Shown in pieces: positions 24,738 to 31,826 of a stretch of 64,000 bases of DNA (positions within the stretch are counted from its first letter, which is position 1; each line of letters starts with the position of its first letter). The translations under genes were made by a program, and so were the position numbers. The notes under the pieces are model-generated. The model did no database searches. It saw only the letters and a program-made list of their open reading frames with translations, and was not told where the DNA came from. The DNA lies in assembly GCF_014651135.1 (NCBI RefSeq), contig NZ_BMWH01000031.1:19406-83405 (forward strand), written 5' to 3'. This DNA comes from Streptomyces echinoruber (GTDB lineage Bacteria; Actinomycetota; Actinomycetes; Streptomycetales; Streptomycetaceae).

Positions 24738-26206
24738 GTGAGGCTTCGCAGTCCGACCTCCAAGGCGAGCACATCGCACAGCAGATCGGGGACGACCGGA
24801 GCGGAGCCGGCGTCCTTCCGCGCCTGGGCGAGCGCCTTGCCGTCAACGTAGCCGAGGTCCACCAGAATGGACTCCTTCAGCATGCCGTCCAGGACGAGCA
24901 GGCCGTAGGACCGCAGGCCCTTCTGCAGGACGGCCAGGAAGTTCTCCGGTTCGGCCGGCGCGGCCACCCGTTCGGGCAGCCCGGCCCGCCTGATCCGCTC
25001 GCGGAACAGCGCCTTGCCTCGCTTGTACTCATGCGGTAGCTGCTCCATGAACCGCACGATCCGCGGGTGCGCGAGCGGGCTCACTGGCCAGATCCCGGCC
25101 CGGAGGAAGCCGGGGTTGTGCATCCCGAACGCCATCAGGGTCGGTACGGGCAGCACAGGGATGGGGGCCAGGTGCTCGTTGACCTCGGTGAGCGCTCGGA
25201 CTGCTTTGTCGCCCAGCCACGGCACGGGTTCCGGCATCGGCAGTTCGGCCCGCGTCCTGGAGTGGCAGGCGTTGATCTCGTCCCCGCCGCTGCCCGTGAA
25301 CATGACCTCGCACCGCCGGGCGGCTGCCTGCTCGCGTACGACATCGAACGCCTCCTGGTAGAAGGCTCCCGCCGGATCGTGCGGCCTACGCAAAGCACGC
25401 ACACCTCCAGGGCAGAAGGGTGGGTGCTGCATGGCGGGGGTGGCCGTGTCGTGGAAGCCGCAGTGTTCCACGAGGGCCCGGCGCCGCTCGCTCTGTCGCC
25501 TGCCGGTTCTGCCTCCCACCAGCAGACCGAAGCTGTGCGTCTCGGGGAAGCGGGCGGCCTTCACGGCCAGGGCGACATTCCCGGAGTCCGCGCCGCCGGA
25601 CAGTTCAACACCCACGCATCCGGTTGCAGTCGGCGCCTGGCGGATCACGTCGGTCAGCAACCCGTCCAGAGCCACGAGTGGATCAACGCCGGGCCGCAAT
25701 GTGCGGGGCTCAAGCACGTGTTCGGCCGGCTCCGGGTAGTGGATGCTGAGCCCCGAGGTGGTGAACATGGCTGACGCCCGTTCGGTGAGGCGGTAGACGC
25801 CTGCGAACAGCGTCTCGGACGTGTAGCGGTGCTGCCTCGTCAGCGTTCGGGCGACGACGCGCGGCACCAGGCGGTCAATCCGCAGATGCGGTCGCAGCGC
25901 GGTCAGGTCCCACGAGGCGTGCAGCTCGCCGGCCTTCTCCGTCAGGTAGAGCGGAGCCGTGCCGAAGGCTCCTGCCGACAGGCGGGCTCGTCCAGGCTCC
26001 ATGGTGAGTTTGACGAAGTCGGCCTCACCCTGCTTGCATTCCCTCACCCGGACTCGTACGCGCGGGGCTTGGTCGTCGTTGACCTCCATGGCCAACACGG
26101 ACATGTTCGCGGGCTCGACCCAGCTCTCGCCATTGATCCAACGGCCGCCCTGTGGCCTCCACTCGGGCTTCTGGAGATCGTCCAGGCGCAGACGCATCGA
26201 CAGCAT
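24734..26206 (-). CDS. Asparagine synthetase-like amide-forming enzyme (no glutaminase Cys)
   Basis: 490 aa. The C-terminal half has the PP-loop ATP pyrophosphatase signature LSGGADSG (residues 202-209) and the second motif FTGSGGDEINACHSR, as in asparagine synthetase B, beta-lactam synthetase and lasso cyclases. These enzymes adenylate a carboxylate and let an amine attack it. The N-terminal half keeps the Ntn-like fold (FGTAPLYLTEKAG, YRLTERASAMF) but lacks Cys2, so it cannot use glutamine. This points to intramolecular amide formation or an unusual amine donor. I chose ATG 26206 because AAAGGGA lies 5 nt before it; longer starts run through a hairpin. It sits between a small peptide gene and a methyltransferase gene. 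Lactam or isopeptide formation on the peptide is the main hypothesis. Confidence 0.85.
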   Translation of the reverse strand: MLSMRLRLDDLQKPEWRPQGGRWINGESWVEPANMSVLAMEVNDDQAPRVRVRVRECKQGEADFVKLTMEPGRARLSAGAFGTAPLYLTEKAGELHASWDLTALRPHLRIDRLVPRVVARTLTRQHRYTSETLFAGVYRLTERASAMFTTSGLSIHYPEPAEHVLEPRTLRPGVDPLVALDGLLTDVIRQAPTATGCVGVELSGGADSGNVALAVKAARFPETHSFGLLVGGRTGRRQSERRRALVEHCGFHDTATPAMQHPPFCPGGVRALRRPHDPAGAFYQEAFDVVREQAAARRCEVMFTGSGGDEINACHSRTRAELPMPEPVPWLGDKAVRALTEVNEHLAPIPVLPVPTLMAFGMHNPGFLRAGIWPVSPLAHPRIVRFMEQLPHEYKRGKALFRERIRRAGLPERVAAPAEPENFLAVLQKGLRSYGLLVLDGMLKESILVDLGYVDGKALAQARKDAGSAPVVPDLLCDVLALEVGLRSLT

Positions 26207-26230
26207 GTCGTCCCTTTCCGTTGTCATGCG

Positions 26231-26262
26231 GCGGGGCGGGGCCGCGTACGGTCCCGCCCCGC
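26231..26262 (-). terminator. Hairpin between precursor peptide gene and synthetase gene
   Basis: A 13-bp stem with one mismatch (GCGGGGCGGG... against CCCGCCCCGC) and a 6-nt loop lies immediately after the stop of the 39-aa peptide gene. It precedes the ribosome site of the synthetase. As a partial terminator or 3' stabiliser it would raise the precursor transcript over the enzyme transcript, as is common in peptide natural-product operons. Confidence 0.7.
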
Positions 26263-26279
26263 CTGGCATCAGCCCTGGA

Positions 26280-26399
26280 TCACTTGCTGCAGTGGTCGCC
26301 GTTGTTGTCGCCGCCGCCCGGCATCTTGTCGAGCAGCGCGGCCTCGACGGCCGGGACGCCGGTGATCAGGTCGCCGGTGAACAGCTCGTCCACGTTCAT
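26280..26399 (-). CDS. Candidate RiPP precursor peptide (39 aa)
   Basis: A 39-codon gene with a clear ribosome site (AAGGGAG, 5 nt before ATG 26399). The N-terminal two thirds (MNVDELFTGDLITG..., then EAALLDKMP) is acidic and hydrophobic, like a leader that forms a helix. The C-terminal part GGGDNNGDHCSK is Gly/Asp/Asn-rich with one His, one Cys and a terminal Lys, like a core peptide. It is followed by an asparagine-synthetase-like enzyme and a methyltransferase. If cleavage occurred before the Gly triplet, Asp at core position 8 could form a macrolactam with the N-terminus, or Asp side chains could link to the Lys. This is hypothesis. The usual lasso leader pattern with Thr at position -2 is absent, and no RRE or protease gene is nearby. 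I do not recognise the peptide family. Confidence 0.6.
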   Translation of the reverse strand: MNVDELFTGDLITGVPAVEAALLDKMPGGGDNNGDHCSK

Positions 26400-26424
26400 C
26401 TTTTCTCCCTTACGGTTGAAGCGG

Positions 26425-26517
26425 ACTCCGCGGCAGGTGCTGCGGAGTTGGACCCGTCCGGCTGCCGGACCCTTGCGAAGAAGGCAGCCGGACGGGGTGC
26501 CCGCCGCTTCCGGCGGC
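26425..26517 (-). other. Structured leader upstream of the precursor peptide gene
   Basis: Three inverted repeats lie in a row between the 37-aa gene and the precursor gene. ACTCCGC/GCGGAGT is at 26425-26448. A perfect 13-bp stem is at 26454-26466 with 26483-26495 (CCGTCCGGCTGCC and its complement). CCGCCG/CGGCGG is at about 26502-26517. They could terminate upstream transcription, protect the 5' end of a precursor mRNA, or control its translation. No riboswitch class is recognisable. Confidence 0.55.
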
Positions 26518-26568
26518 GGACCCTCCCTCGTCACGGGTGGGGAACCTGGATGCGTGACGGGGGAGGAG

Positions 26569-26682
26569 TCAGGTGGGTGTGGATGTGGCGGCCATTCCGA
26601 GAACGAAGCCGACCGGCCCCGGGATCGTGATGATCAGGAGCGGTCCGTCGTAGCGATCGACGACAGCGGCTGACCGCCTCAC
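26569..26682 (-). CDS. Small hydrophobic peptide gene (37 aa)
   Basis: A GTG at 26682 overlaps the TGA of the upstream 75-aa gene (GTGA). It opens a 37-codon frame with a basic start (RRSAAVVDRYDG), a hydrophobic middle (PLLIITIPGPVGFVLGMA) and a Thr/Ser/Pro end (ATSTPT). Third positions are mostly G/C. It could be a membrane peptide, a second precursor or an immunity peptide. I recognise no family. The support is the coupling overlap and its place in the operon; without these I would not call it. Confidence 0.45.
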   Translation of the reverse strand: MRRSAAVVDRYDGPLLIITIPGPVGFVLGMAATSTPT

Positions 26683-26906
26683 AGTCGCTCTCCGCGACTG
26701 CGCTCGTTGACCTCGCGCACCGCGGCGCTCAGCCTCGCTGCCCCGTCCTCCGACGTCGTGGGGCAGTGCCGTGGGCAGCGACACGGCGAGCATCGATTCG
26801 GACCCGGCAGCAGGTCCGTGCCCTCATAGGTGTCGATCCTCAACATCCCGTCCATGCCCCGCTCCTCGGTCATCCGGGCCAGTCGGGCCCGCGCTTCGCT
26901 TCTCAT
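26679..26906 (-). CDS. Small protein with a Cys cluster (75 aa), first gene of the RiPP-like operon
   Basis: A 75-codon gene from ATG 26906, with GAGGGA about 6-8 nt before it and G/C-rich third positions throughout. The protein is charged and mostly helical, with a central NRCSPCRCPRHCP stretch carrying four cysteines in a CxxCxCxxxC pattern that could bind a metal or be modified. The C-terminal part (AARLSAAVREVNERS) looks like an amphipathic helix. It is the first gene downstream of the divergent XRE-TPR regulator. I do not recognise it. It could be an accessory or recognition protein, or another substrate. Confidence 0.55.
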   Translation of the reverse strand: MRSEARARLARMTEERGMDGMLRIDTYEGTDLLPGPNRCSPCRCPRHCPTTSEDGAARLSAAVREVNERSRGERL

Positions 26907-27008
26907 CTCTTGAGTCCCTCAAACGACGGCTGCGGCGAGGACTCGCCGGCTCCTGCTTCCTCTACGCAACCGCACGACTACGCACAGCGGTACCGTTGTC
27001 GCAACGCC

Positions 27009-27033
27009 AGGACTTGAAAGCCTTGAAAGTCCT
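27009..27033. promoter_or_regulatory. Inverted repeat before the XRE-TPR regulator
   Basis: AGGACTT (27009-27015) and AAGTCCT (27027-27033) form a perfect 7-bp inverted repeat with an 11-bp spacer. It lies 24 bp before the regulator's ATG, in the divergent gap to the small-protein operon. It is a candidate operator for autoregulation. Confidence 0.45.
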
Positions 27034-27056
27034 TGGGAGCACGGGGAGTTGAAGGC

Positions 27057-28397
27057 ATGGCCAAGCGTGAACCGAACGTGGCGCTCGGGCGTCTGCTCAC
27101 CGAAAGCCGCTGGACCCACCGTCAGTTCGCACGGGCGGTGAACCGCATCGGCACCGAAACCGGGACTCCCCTGCGCTACGACGAGTCGGCGGTGAGCCAC
27201 TGGCTCGGCGGAACCATCCCCCGCGGCGCGGTGCGCGCATGCATCCTCGAAGCTCTCTCGCGCCGCCTCGACCGCCCCGTCACCCATGCCGAAGCCGGCC
27301 TGCCCGTTCCACAGGATGCCTCCTCCACGGCTGCGGATACCGTGGAGGGGGTGATCGAGCTGGGGAGGCTGGATATGGACCCGTCCCGCCGCAGCGTCCT
27401 GGGTGCCGGTTTGTTCTCCGTGGCCCTCACCATTCCCGGCTGGCCTGATGTGGTCGGGCGTGCCGAGGCCGTCCGGTCCGGCCGTACGACACGCATCGGC
27501 ATGAGCGAAGTGAACATGGTCGTCGCCATGACCGAGCGTGTCTCGGAGCTGGACGACGAGTTCGGCGGCCGACACGCACGCCCCATGGCCGCCTCGTTCA
27601 TGGTCAACACCGTGGCCTCCTATCTGCGCGCCGACGCGCCCGAGGACGTACGCAAGGCGATGCTGTCCGCCGCCTCGGACCTGCTCTACCTGACCGGCTA
27701 CATGGCCGTGGACGAAGGGCTGCACGGTCTCGCGCAGCGCTACTACGTCAAGGCTCTGGAGCTGGCGGGCGCGGCCGAGGATCACTTGACGTACTGCACC
27801 ACCCTGCGGGGGATGAGCGTCCAGGCGGTCGACCTCCGCCACGGAGCGAAGGCCGTGGCACTGGCCGATGCCGCTGCCGCCGCCTCCCCGAAAGCCGGGC
27901 CGCGGATGCGTGCCTTCCTCCTCGGTCAGCAGGCACATGCCGCCGCACAGACGGGCGACCGTTCGGGCGCGTTGCGCTGCATCCGGGAGGCCGAGGCGGC
28001 CATGGACCGCGCCGAGTCACGCGGAAAGGCGTTCGGCTCGTACGACCCCTCTTCGCTCAACTACCACGTCAGCCAGGTCCGTTACGAACTCGGCGACAAG
28101 GCCGGAGCCGTCGAAGCCATGCAGCAGGCGGACCGGCTCCGCCCCAGTGTGTACCGGCGCACACGAGTGCACCGCCGTGGACTGCTGGCCGAGCGGCAAC
28201 TGGAACTCGGCCACCTGGAAGCGGCATGCGCCACCTGGCACCAGGCCCTCGACGACTACCCCAAGGTGCAGTCCGGCCGCGCCGACGACCGCGTGCGGGC
28301 GATGTTCGGTCTCTTGCGCCCTCATCTGAAGAACGCGGTAGCCCGCGACCTGTACGACCGCGCACGGACGATCGCACCACCGTCGCTCACCACCTGA
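27057..28397 (+). CDS. XRE-type regulator with TPR-like repeats
   Basis: 446 aa. The N-terminus (about 5-75) is a helix-turn-helix of the Cro/cI kind (LGRLLTESRWTHRQFARAVN, ESAVSHWLGGTIPRG). A linker with MDPSRRSVLGAGLFSVAL follows, a segment often seen in Streptomyces XRE-TPR regulators. The rest is helical with TPR-like repeats (YYVKALELAGAAED, GALRCIREAEAAMDRAE, AAVEAMQQADRLRP when read by pattern). Such proteins often sit beside, and control, small-peptide natural product operons, possibly sensing a peptide through the TPR part. It is divergent from the five-gene minus-strand operon. ATG 27057 was selected by its GGGGAG site. Confidence 0.85.
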   Translation: MAKREPNVALGRLLTESRWTHRQFARAVNRIGTETGTPLRYDESAVSHWLGGTIPRGAVRACILEALSRRLDRPVTHAEAGLPVPQDASSTAADTVEGVIELGRLDMDPSRRSVLGAGLFSVALTIPGWPDVVGRAEAVRSGRTTRIGMSEVNMVVAMTERVSELDDEFGGRHARPMAASFMVNTVASYLRADAPEDVRKAMLSAASDLLYLTGYMAVDEGLHGLAQRYYVKALELAGAAEDHLTYCTTLRGMSVQAVDLRHGAKAVALADAAAAASPKAGPRMRAFLLGQQAHAAAQTGDRSGALRCIREAEAAMDRAESRGKAFGSYDPSSLNYHVSQVRYELGDKAGAVEAMQQADRLRPSVYRRTRVHRRGLLAERQLELGHLEAACATWHQALDDYPKVQSGRADDRVRAMFGLLRPHLKNAVARDLYDRARTIAPPSLTT

Positions 28398-28585
28398 ACC
28401 CGTCACGTCTTCAAGCCCCGCCACGGGCACACAGCCAAGATGCACGACCACGAGCAGTCGTCTGGACTGTCGGTTCGAAACCGATCAGCGGACTACCGAT
28501 ATGCACTGTCGCTGACGGGACGCAATGCAGACTTCAAACTGCTGATCACAGCCTGAACCTCTTCCCTCTCACCAGCGTCGACCCA
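28398..28585. other. Intergenic, no gene seen
   Basis: The region lies between the regulator's stop and the first IS remnant. It contains a hairpin around GGTTCGAAACC (about 28467-28488) that looks like a tRNA T-arm, but there is no matching acceptor stem. It may be a chance structure or a terminator of the regulator gene. Confidence 0.5.
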
Positions 28586-28835
28586 TTGAGCCGGAACAGT
28601 TGAGTTGCCTGCTTGTCGACCGGACGTGGTCGAGGTTCAGGAGTGCGTCGGTTGTCGCCCGCCGCGCGGGAGGTGGTGTGGCTGCGGGTGGTGGCCGCGC
28701 TGGAACCGGGTGCTGCGCACATATCGGCAGGCGGCCGAGGTGTTCGGGTGCTTCCCCCACCGCCGCCAGCGGCTACTTCCACGCCTGCAACGTCCGCTAC
28801 ACGATCGTGTAGGCAATCCAATAGTCCCGGCTCAA
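28586..28835 (+). mobile_element. 250-bp internally deleted IS630-type element
   Basis: Both ends match those of the 1.1-kb element at 30577-31681. The left end is TTGAGCCGGAACAGTTG..., and the right end is its imperfect inverse, ending at ...CCCGGCTCAA. The first about 155 bp correspond to the transposase 5' end and the last about 95 bp to its 3' end. Most of the transposase gene is missing. It is a non-autonomous, MITE-like derivative. A TA dinucleotide follows the right end only. Confidence 0.85.
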
Positions 28836-28965
28836 TATGCGCTGACGGGGCCACGCCAGTTGGAGGGGAAAAACTCGTCGAGATTCGACCACAACGGCGT
28901 CCGTGTGATTGTCGACTGGGATATGCTGCGGAAGTCCACGGCGTACCACCCTGGCAGGTGAATGG

Positions 28966-29427
28966 GTGAATAGAAGTGAACGCGACGAATGGCTTGGGTG
29001 CTTCCTGACGGAAATGGAAGCCTCTCGGCTGGAAAATGCCTCTGTTCCTGTCGCGCCGGGAAAGGCGTTGGGGCTCGTCGAGCTGCTGCAGAGCTGGCGT
29101 GATCATGTTGTCAGGATTGAGGGAGAGCTTGAGCTTCCCGATTCCGACAGGACGGTATGGGGTGTTTATGACTTGATTGCTGCACTCGCCCTTAGGAGCT
29201 TCATCGCCCGTGGTATGGAAATCGCTGACCAGAATTCCCTTGAGGGATTCAGGCGAGCGCTCGGCGATGTCGACTCTAGATTTAGAGAGTTCACCGAAGG
29301 TGATGAATCTGGAGTCGTTCGCCGCCTGGATGAAGGCGAGAGGCCGAGTGGTGAATGGTGGTGGGATCGAGTTCCGCGCATCGGTCCGATCCGTCGGGAG
29401 ATCGAGCGAATCAAGGCGACCCGCTGA
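28966..29427 (+). CDS. Hypothetical protein in the IS-scarred patch (153 aa)
   Basis: A 153-aa soluble protein from GTG 28966 (AGGTG-type site upstream). It is acidic and helical, with aromatic residues (WLGCFLTEMEASRLE, LLQSWRDHVVRIEGE, EWWWDRVPRIGPIRRE). Its base composition is clearly less G/C-rich at third positions than the surrounding genes, a sign of transfer. I recognise no domain. Its size and acidity resemble immunity-type or small accessory proteins, but this is only an impression. It lies between the deleted IS630 element and a decayed ISAs1-type transposase. Confidence 0.6.
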   Translation: MNRSERDEWLGCFLTEMEASRLENASVPVAPGKALGLVELLQSWRDHVVRIEGELELPDSDRTVWGVYDLIAALALRSFIARGMEIADQNSLEGFRRALGDVDSRFREFTEGDESGVVRRLDEGERPSGEWWWDRVPRIGPIRREIERIKATR

Positions 29428-29465
29428 CCAGGGCGCTGTCGTTCTCGTGATCGGCCGGGCATGAT

Positions 29466-30140
29466 CACGTGTAGTCCAAGGATTGCCGGCGGACAGTCTG
29501 CAGCGCCTGGCTGGCGTGCGGGGACGGCAGCCGCGACATGGTGACGGCCTCCAGGCGGTGGATCTCGTCGCGGCCGTGCGCGGCGGCCCGGGTGCGGTCC
29601 ATCAGCGGCACTTCCTTGCGGGGGAAGGTCCTTCACCAGGGCGTGCAGGGTCGGGTGGTTGCCCTTGAAGACGGCGATGCAGTGCGCCCTGTTCTCCTCG
29701 AGGAGGAACCTCGCGTGGCCGGTCTGGGGTGGCAGCGCCTCGAAGGTCACGACTGTGTCGGTCATGGCCGAGAAGCTCCAGTAGCGGCCGGAACGCGGTG
29801 ATCTCGTTGCTTTGGGCGTCGGCTTCGCGCTGGGCGAGGACGATGCCGTCGCCGCGCAGTGCGGAGATGAGGTGGACGCGGCGGCCGTCGGCGCGGACGG
29901 CGGGTGTTCGTCCTCGTCGGCAGCGCGGCAGACGTCCGCGTGAGCGGTGAGCCGGTCGCCGGTCGCGGCATCGAGGGCGTCGCCGTCGATGCGTTGCAGT
30001 ACGCGGCGCACGGTTGCTTCGCTGGGCGCCCGGTAGGGCCGGGTACCGATCGCGTAGCGTGGCCCCGCAGGCGGCGCGGTACGGCAAACGGCACAGGCGG
30101 TTCAGCAGGTTGGGCAGTTCGTCGGGGCGGACCGATCCGA
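29466..30140 (-). pseudogene. Decayed ISAs1-type transposase
   Basis: Pieces of an ISAs1-family transposase can be read on the minus strand in different frames. These are LPNLLNRLCRLPYRAACG and VRRVLQRIDGDALDAATGDR near 30000-30130, then GRRVHLISALRGDGIVLAQ and AQSNEITAFRPLLE near 29800-29880. TVVTFEALPPQTGHARFLLE and KGNHPTLHALVKDLP lie near 29640-29760, and a C-terminal piece runs to about 29470. Several frameshifts separate them and the ends of the element are not recognisable, so it is inactive. Confidence 0.8.
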
Positions 30141-30229
30141 AACCGGTGGGACTCTATTGAACCGGAGAGGCCCAGAGATCGAAGTTTCAATCGGCGGATA
30201 CCTGCCGTAAGTCTCGATTGGAGTTTGTA

Positions 30230-30580
30230 ATGGGGACCTGGGGATCGGGTCCGTTCGACAGTGACACTGCTGAGGACTTCCTCGATGAACTGAAAGAACG
30301 ATCTGCATTGCAGCGGCTGGCAGTTGTCGAGAATGTGTTCCGTTCTGTCGTCGAGGCAGGCGGTAATTCAAGCTCCTCTGTGCTTCCTGAGGAAGTGGTG
30401 GCTTCTGCTGCTGTGGTTGCGGCTAATGTCCCAACCGGGAGTTCTTTGTCTTGGGGTGAAGAATATTCCGGAATCAGGGAATGGCTGCCGAAGCCAATTG
30501 CTCCCGCTCTGGCCTCGTCTGCGATTCGGGCACTGGAAGCGACGTTGCCCGCTGACGGATGGTTCTGGAGGAGCTGTTGA
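30230..30580 (+). CDS. DUF4259-family protein, C-terminus truncated at the IS
   Basis: The N-terminus MGTWGSGPFDSDTAEDFLDE is the hallmark of DUF4259 proteins, small acidic cytoplasmic proteins of unknown function. This one is 116 aa and ends (GWFWRSC-stop) exactly where the IS630-type element begins at 30577, shorter than the relatives I remember. ATG 30230 has GGAG 6 nt upstream. The lower G/C content at third positions sets it apart from core genes. The frame does not continue after the element, so the rest of the gene appears lost rather than just interrupted. Confidence 0.75.
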   Translation: MGTWGSGPFDSDTAEDFLDELKERSALQRLAVVENVFRSVVEAGGNSSSSVLPEEVVASAAVVAANVPTGSSLSWGEEYSGIREWLPKPIAPALASSAIRALEATLPADGWFWRSC

Positions 30581-31681
30581 GGCGGAACGGTTGGGTTGCC
30601 TGCTCGTTGACAGGGTGTGATCGAGGTTGAGGACGCGCGTCGGCTGTCGCCTGCCGCGCGGGAGGCGGTGCGGCTGCGAGTGGTGGCCGCGCTGGAACCG
30701 GGTGCTGCGCACGTACCGGCAGGCAGCCGAGATGTTCGGAGTCAGCGAGCGTTCGGTGGGCAGTTGGTGGCGGGCCTACCGCGGCGGCGGCCGGGAGGCT
30801 TTGGCGGTGCGGCGGAGGCGGCGCCCCGGACCACAGGAGCTGATCAGCGATGAGGAGCGGGGCACGCTGTTCCAGGCGATGGCGGACTACACGCCCGAGG
30901 AGTTGCTGATCGGCGGGCCGTTGTGGACCCGGGCCGCGGTGCGGGAGCTCATCCGGATGGTGTGCGGGGTGGTGATGACCGAGCGCGGGGTGGGCACGTG
31001 GCTGCGCCGGCACGGCTTCTCCCCGCAGCGCCCGGCCCGCCGTGCCTGCCAGCAGTGTGACGAGAAGGTACGTGCGTGGCTCGAGCAGGACTACCCGGCC
31101 ATCGCCGCGCGGGCGAAGACGGAGAAAGCCGTCGTGGCCTGGGCCGACCAGTGCGGGCTGCGCTCCAACACAGCTTTGCCCGGCCGCTTTTGGGCACCGA
31201 AGGGCCGCACTCCGGTGGTGCGGGTGAACGGCAAGCGGCTGCGCGTGAACGTCATGTCCGCGATCGCCTCGCGCGGCGCGCTGTGGTTCACCGTCTTCAC
31301 CGGCCGCTTCACCGCAAAGGTGTTCACCGGCTTTTTGGACCGGCTCGCCCGCCACGCCGGACGCAAGGTCCACGTGATCGCCGACCGGCACCCGGTCCAC
31401 CGCAGCAAGGCCGTCCGCACCTGGCTGGACAACAACGCCGACCGCGTCGAACTGCACCTGATGCCCGGCTACAGCCCCGAACTCAACCCCGACGAGCTCC
31501 TCAACGCCGACCTCAAACGGCACGTCCACGCCTCACGCGCCCGCTCCGCCGACGACCTCGCCCACGAAACCCGCCGCTTCCTACGACGCCGCCAGCGCCA
31601 ACCCCACATCGTCCGCGGCTACTTCCACGCCCGCCACGTCCGCTACACGATCACATAGGCAACCCAACAGTTCCACCTCAA
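30577..31681 (+). mobile_element. IS630-family insertion sequence (1.1 kb)
   Basis: The element is bounded by 25-bp imperfect inverted repeats: TTGAGGCGGAACGGTTGGGT... at 30577-30601, and the inverse (AGGCAACCCAACAGTTCCAC...) at 31657-31681. It encodes a DDE transposase. IS630 elements duplicate a TA target. TA is present after the right end (31682) but the left flank is TG, so the insertion boundaries are not a simple recent event. Confidence 0.9.
30617..31658 (+). pseudogene. IS630 transposase, reading frame split near its 5' end
   Basis: The N-terminal part begins at GTG 30617 (MIEVEDARRLSPAAREAVRL...). Around 30690-30705 the homology moves to another frame, which continues as RTYRQAAEMFGVSERSVGSW (helix-turn-helix) to the end at 31658. 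The catalytic DDE residues are apparent in AWADQCG, VIADRHPVH and GYSPELNPDELL. The same shifted sequence (CTGGAACCGGGTGCTGCGCA) is in the 250-bp deleted copy, so the split predates both copies. It may be a programmed frameshift site rather than recent damage. If translated only from an internal start, the enzyme would be 343 aa from ATG 30627 but with a wrong N-terminus. Confidence 0.75.
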
Positions 31682-31826
31682 TAAGAAAAAGATGAAGATC
31701 CAGTGAGTGTTACCGGGGTATTCGGCGCATAGCGCGCCACGCCTGCGTGACACGCATCACAGTGACGCGCGTGACAAGGCGTCAACTCGGTGGCGCCGCA
31801 GGACGGAAGAGCCCTCCGGCGCGCGC

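Noticed and set aside
26280..26399. Classical lasso peptide precursor
   Set aside because: The leader lacks the usual YxxPxLxxxG and Thr -2 pattern, and no RRE or protease gene is present. Only the ring-size coincidence (Gly1 to Asp8) favours it.
26231..26534. Longer starts for the 39-aa peptide and the synthetase (in-frame codons upstream)
   Set aside because: They run through strong hairpins and lack ribosome sites. The chosen ATGs have AAGGGAG and AAAGGGA at normal distance.
26569..26793. A 74-codon minus-strand frame starting at 26793
   Set aside because: Its first half overlaps the better supported 75-aa frame and has poor codon phase. Only its last 37 codons, starting at the GTGA overlap, were kept.
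28467..28488. tRNA-like T-arm (GGTTCGAAACC) that might be an attachment site
   Set aside because: No acceptor stem, D-arm or anticodon arm fits around it, and no integrase gene is near. It is more simply a hairpin.
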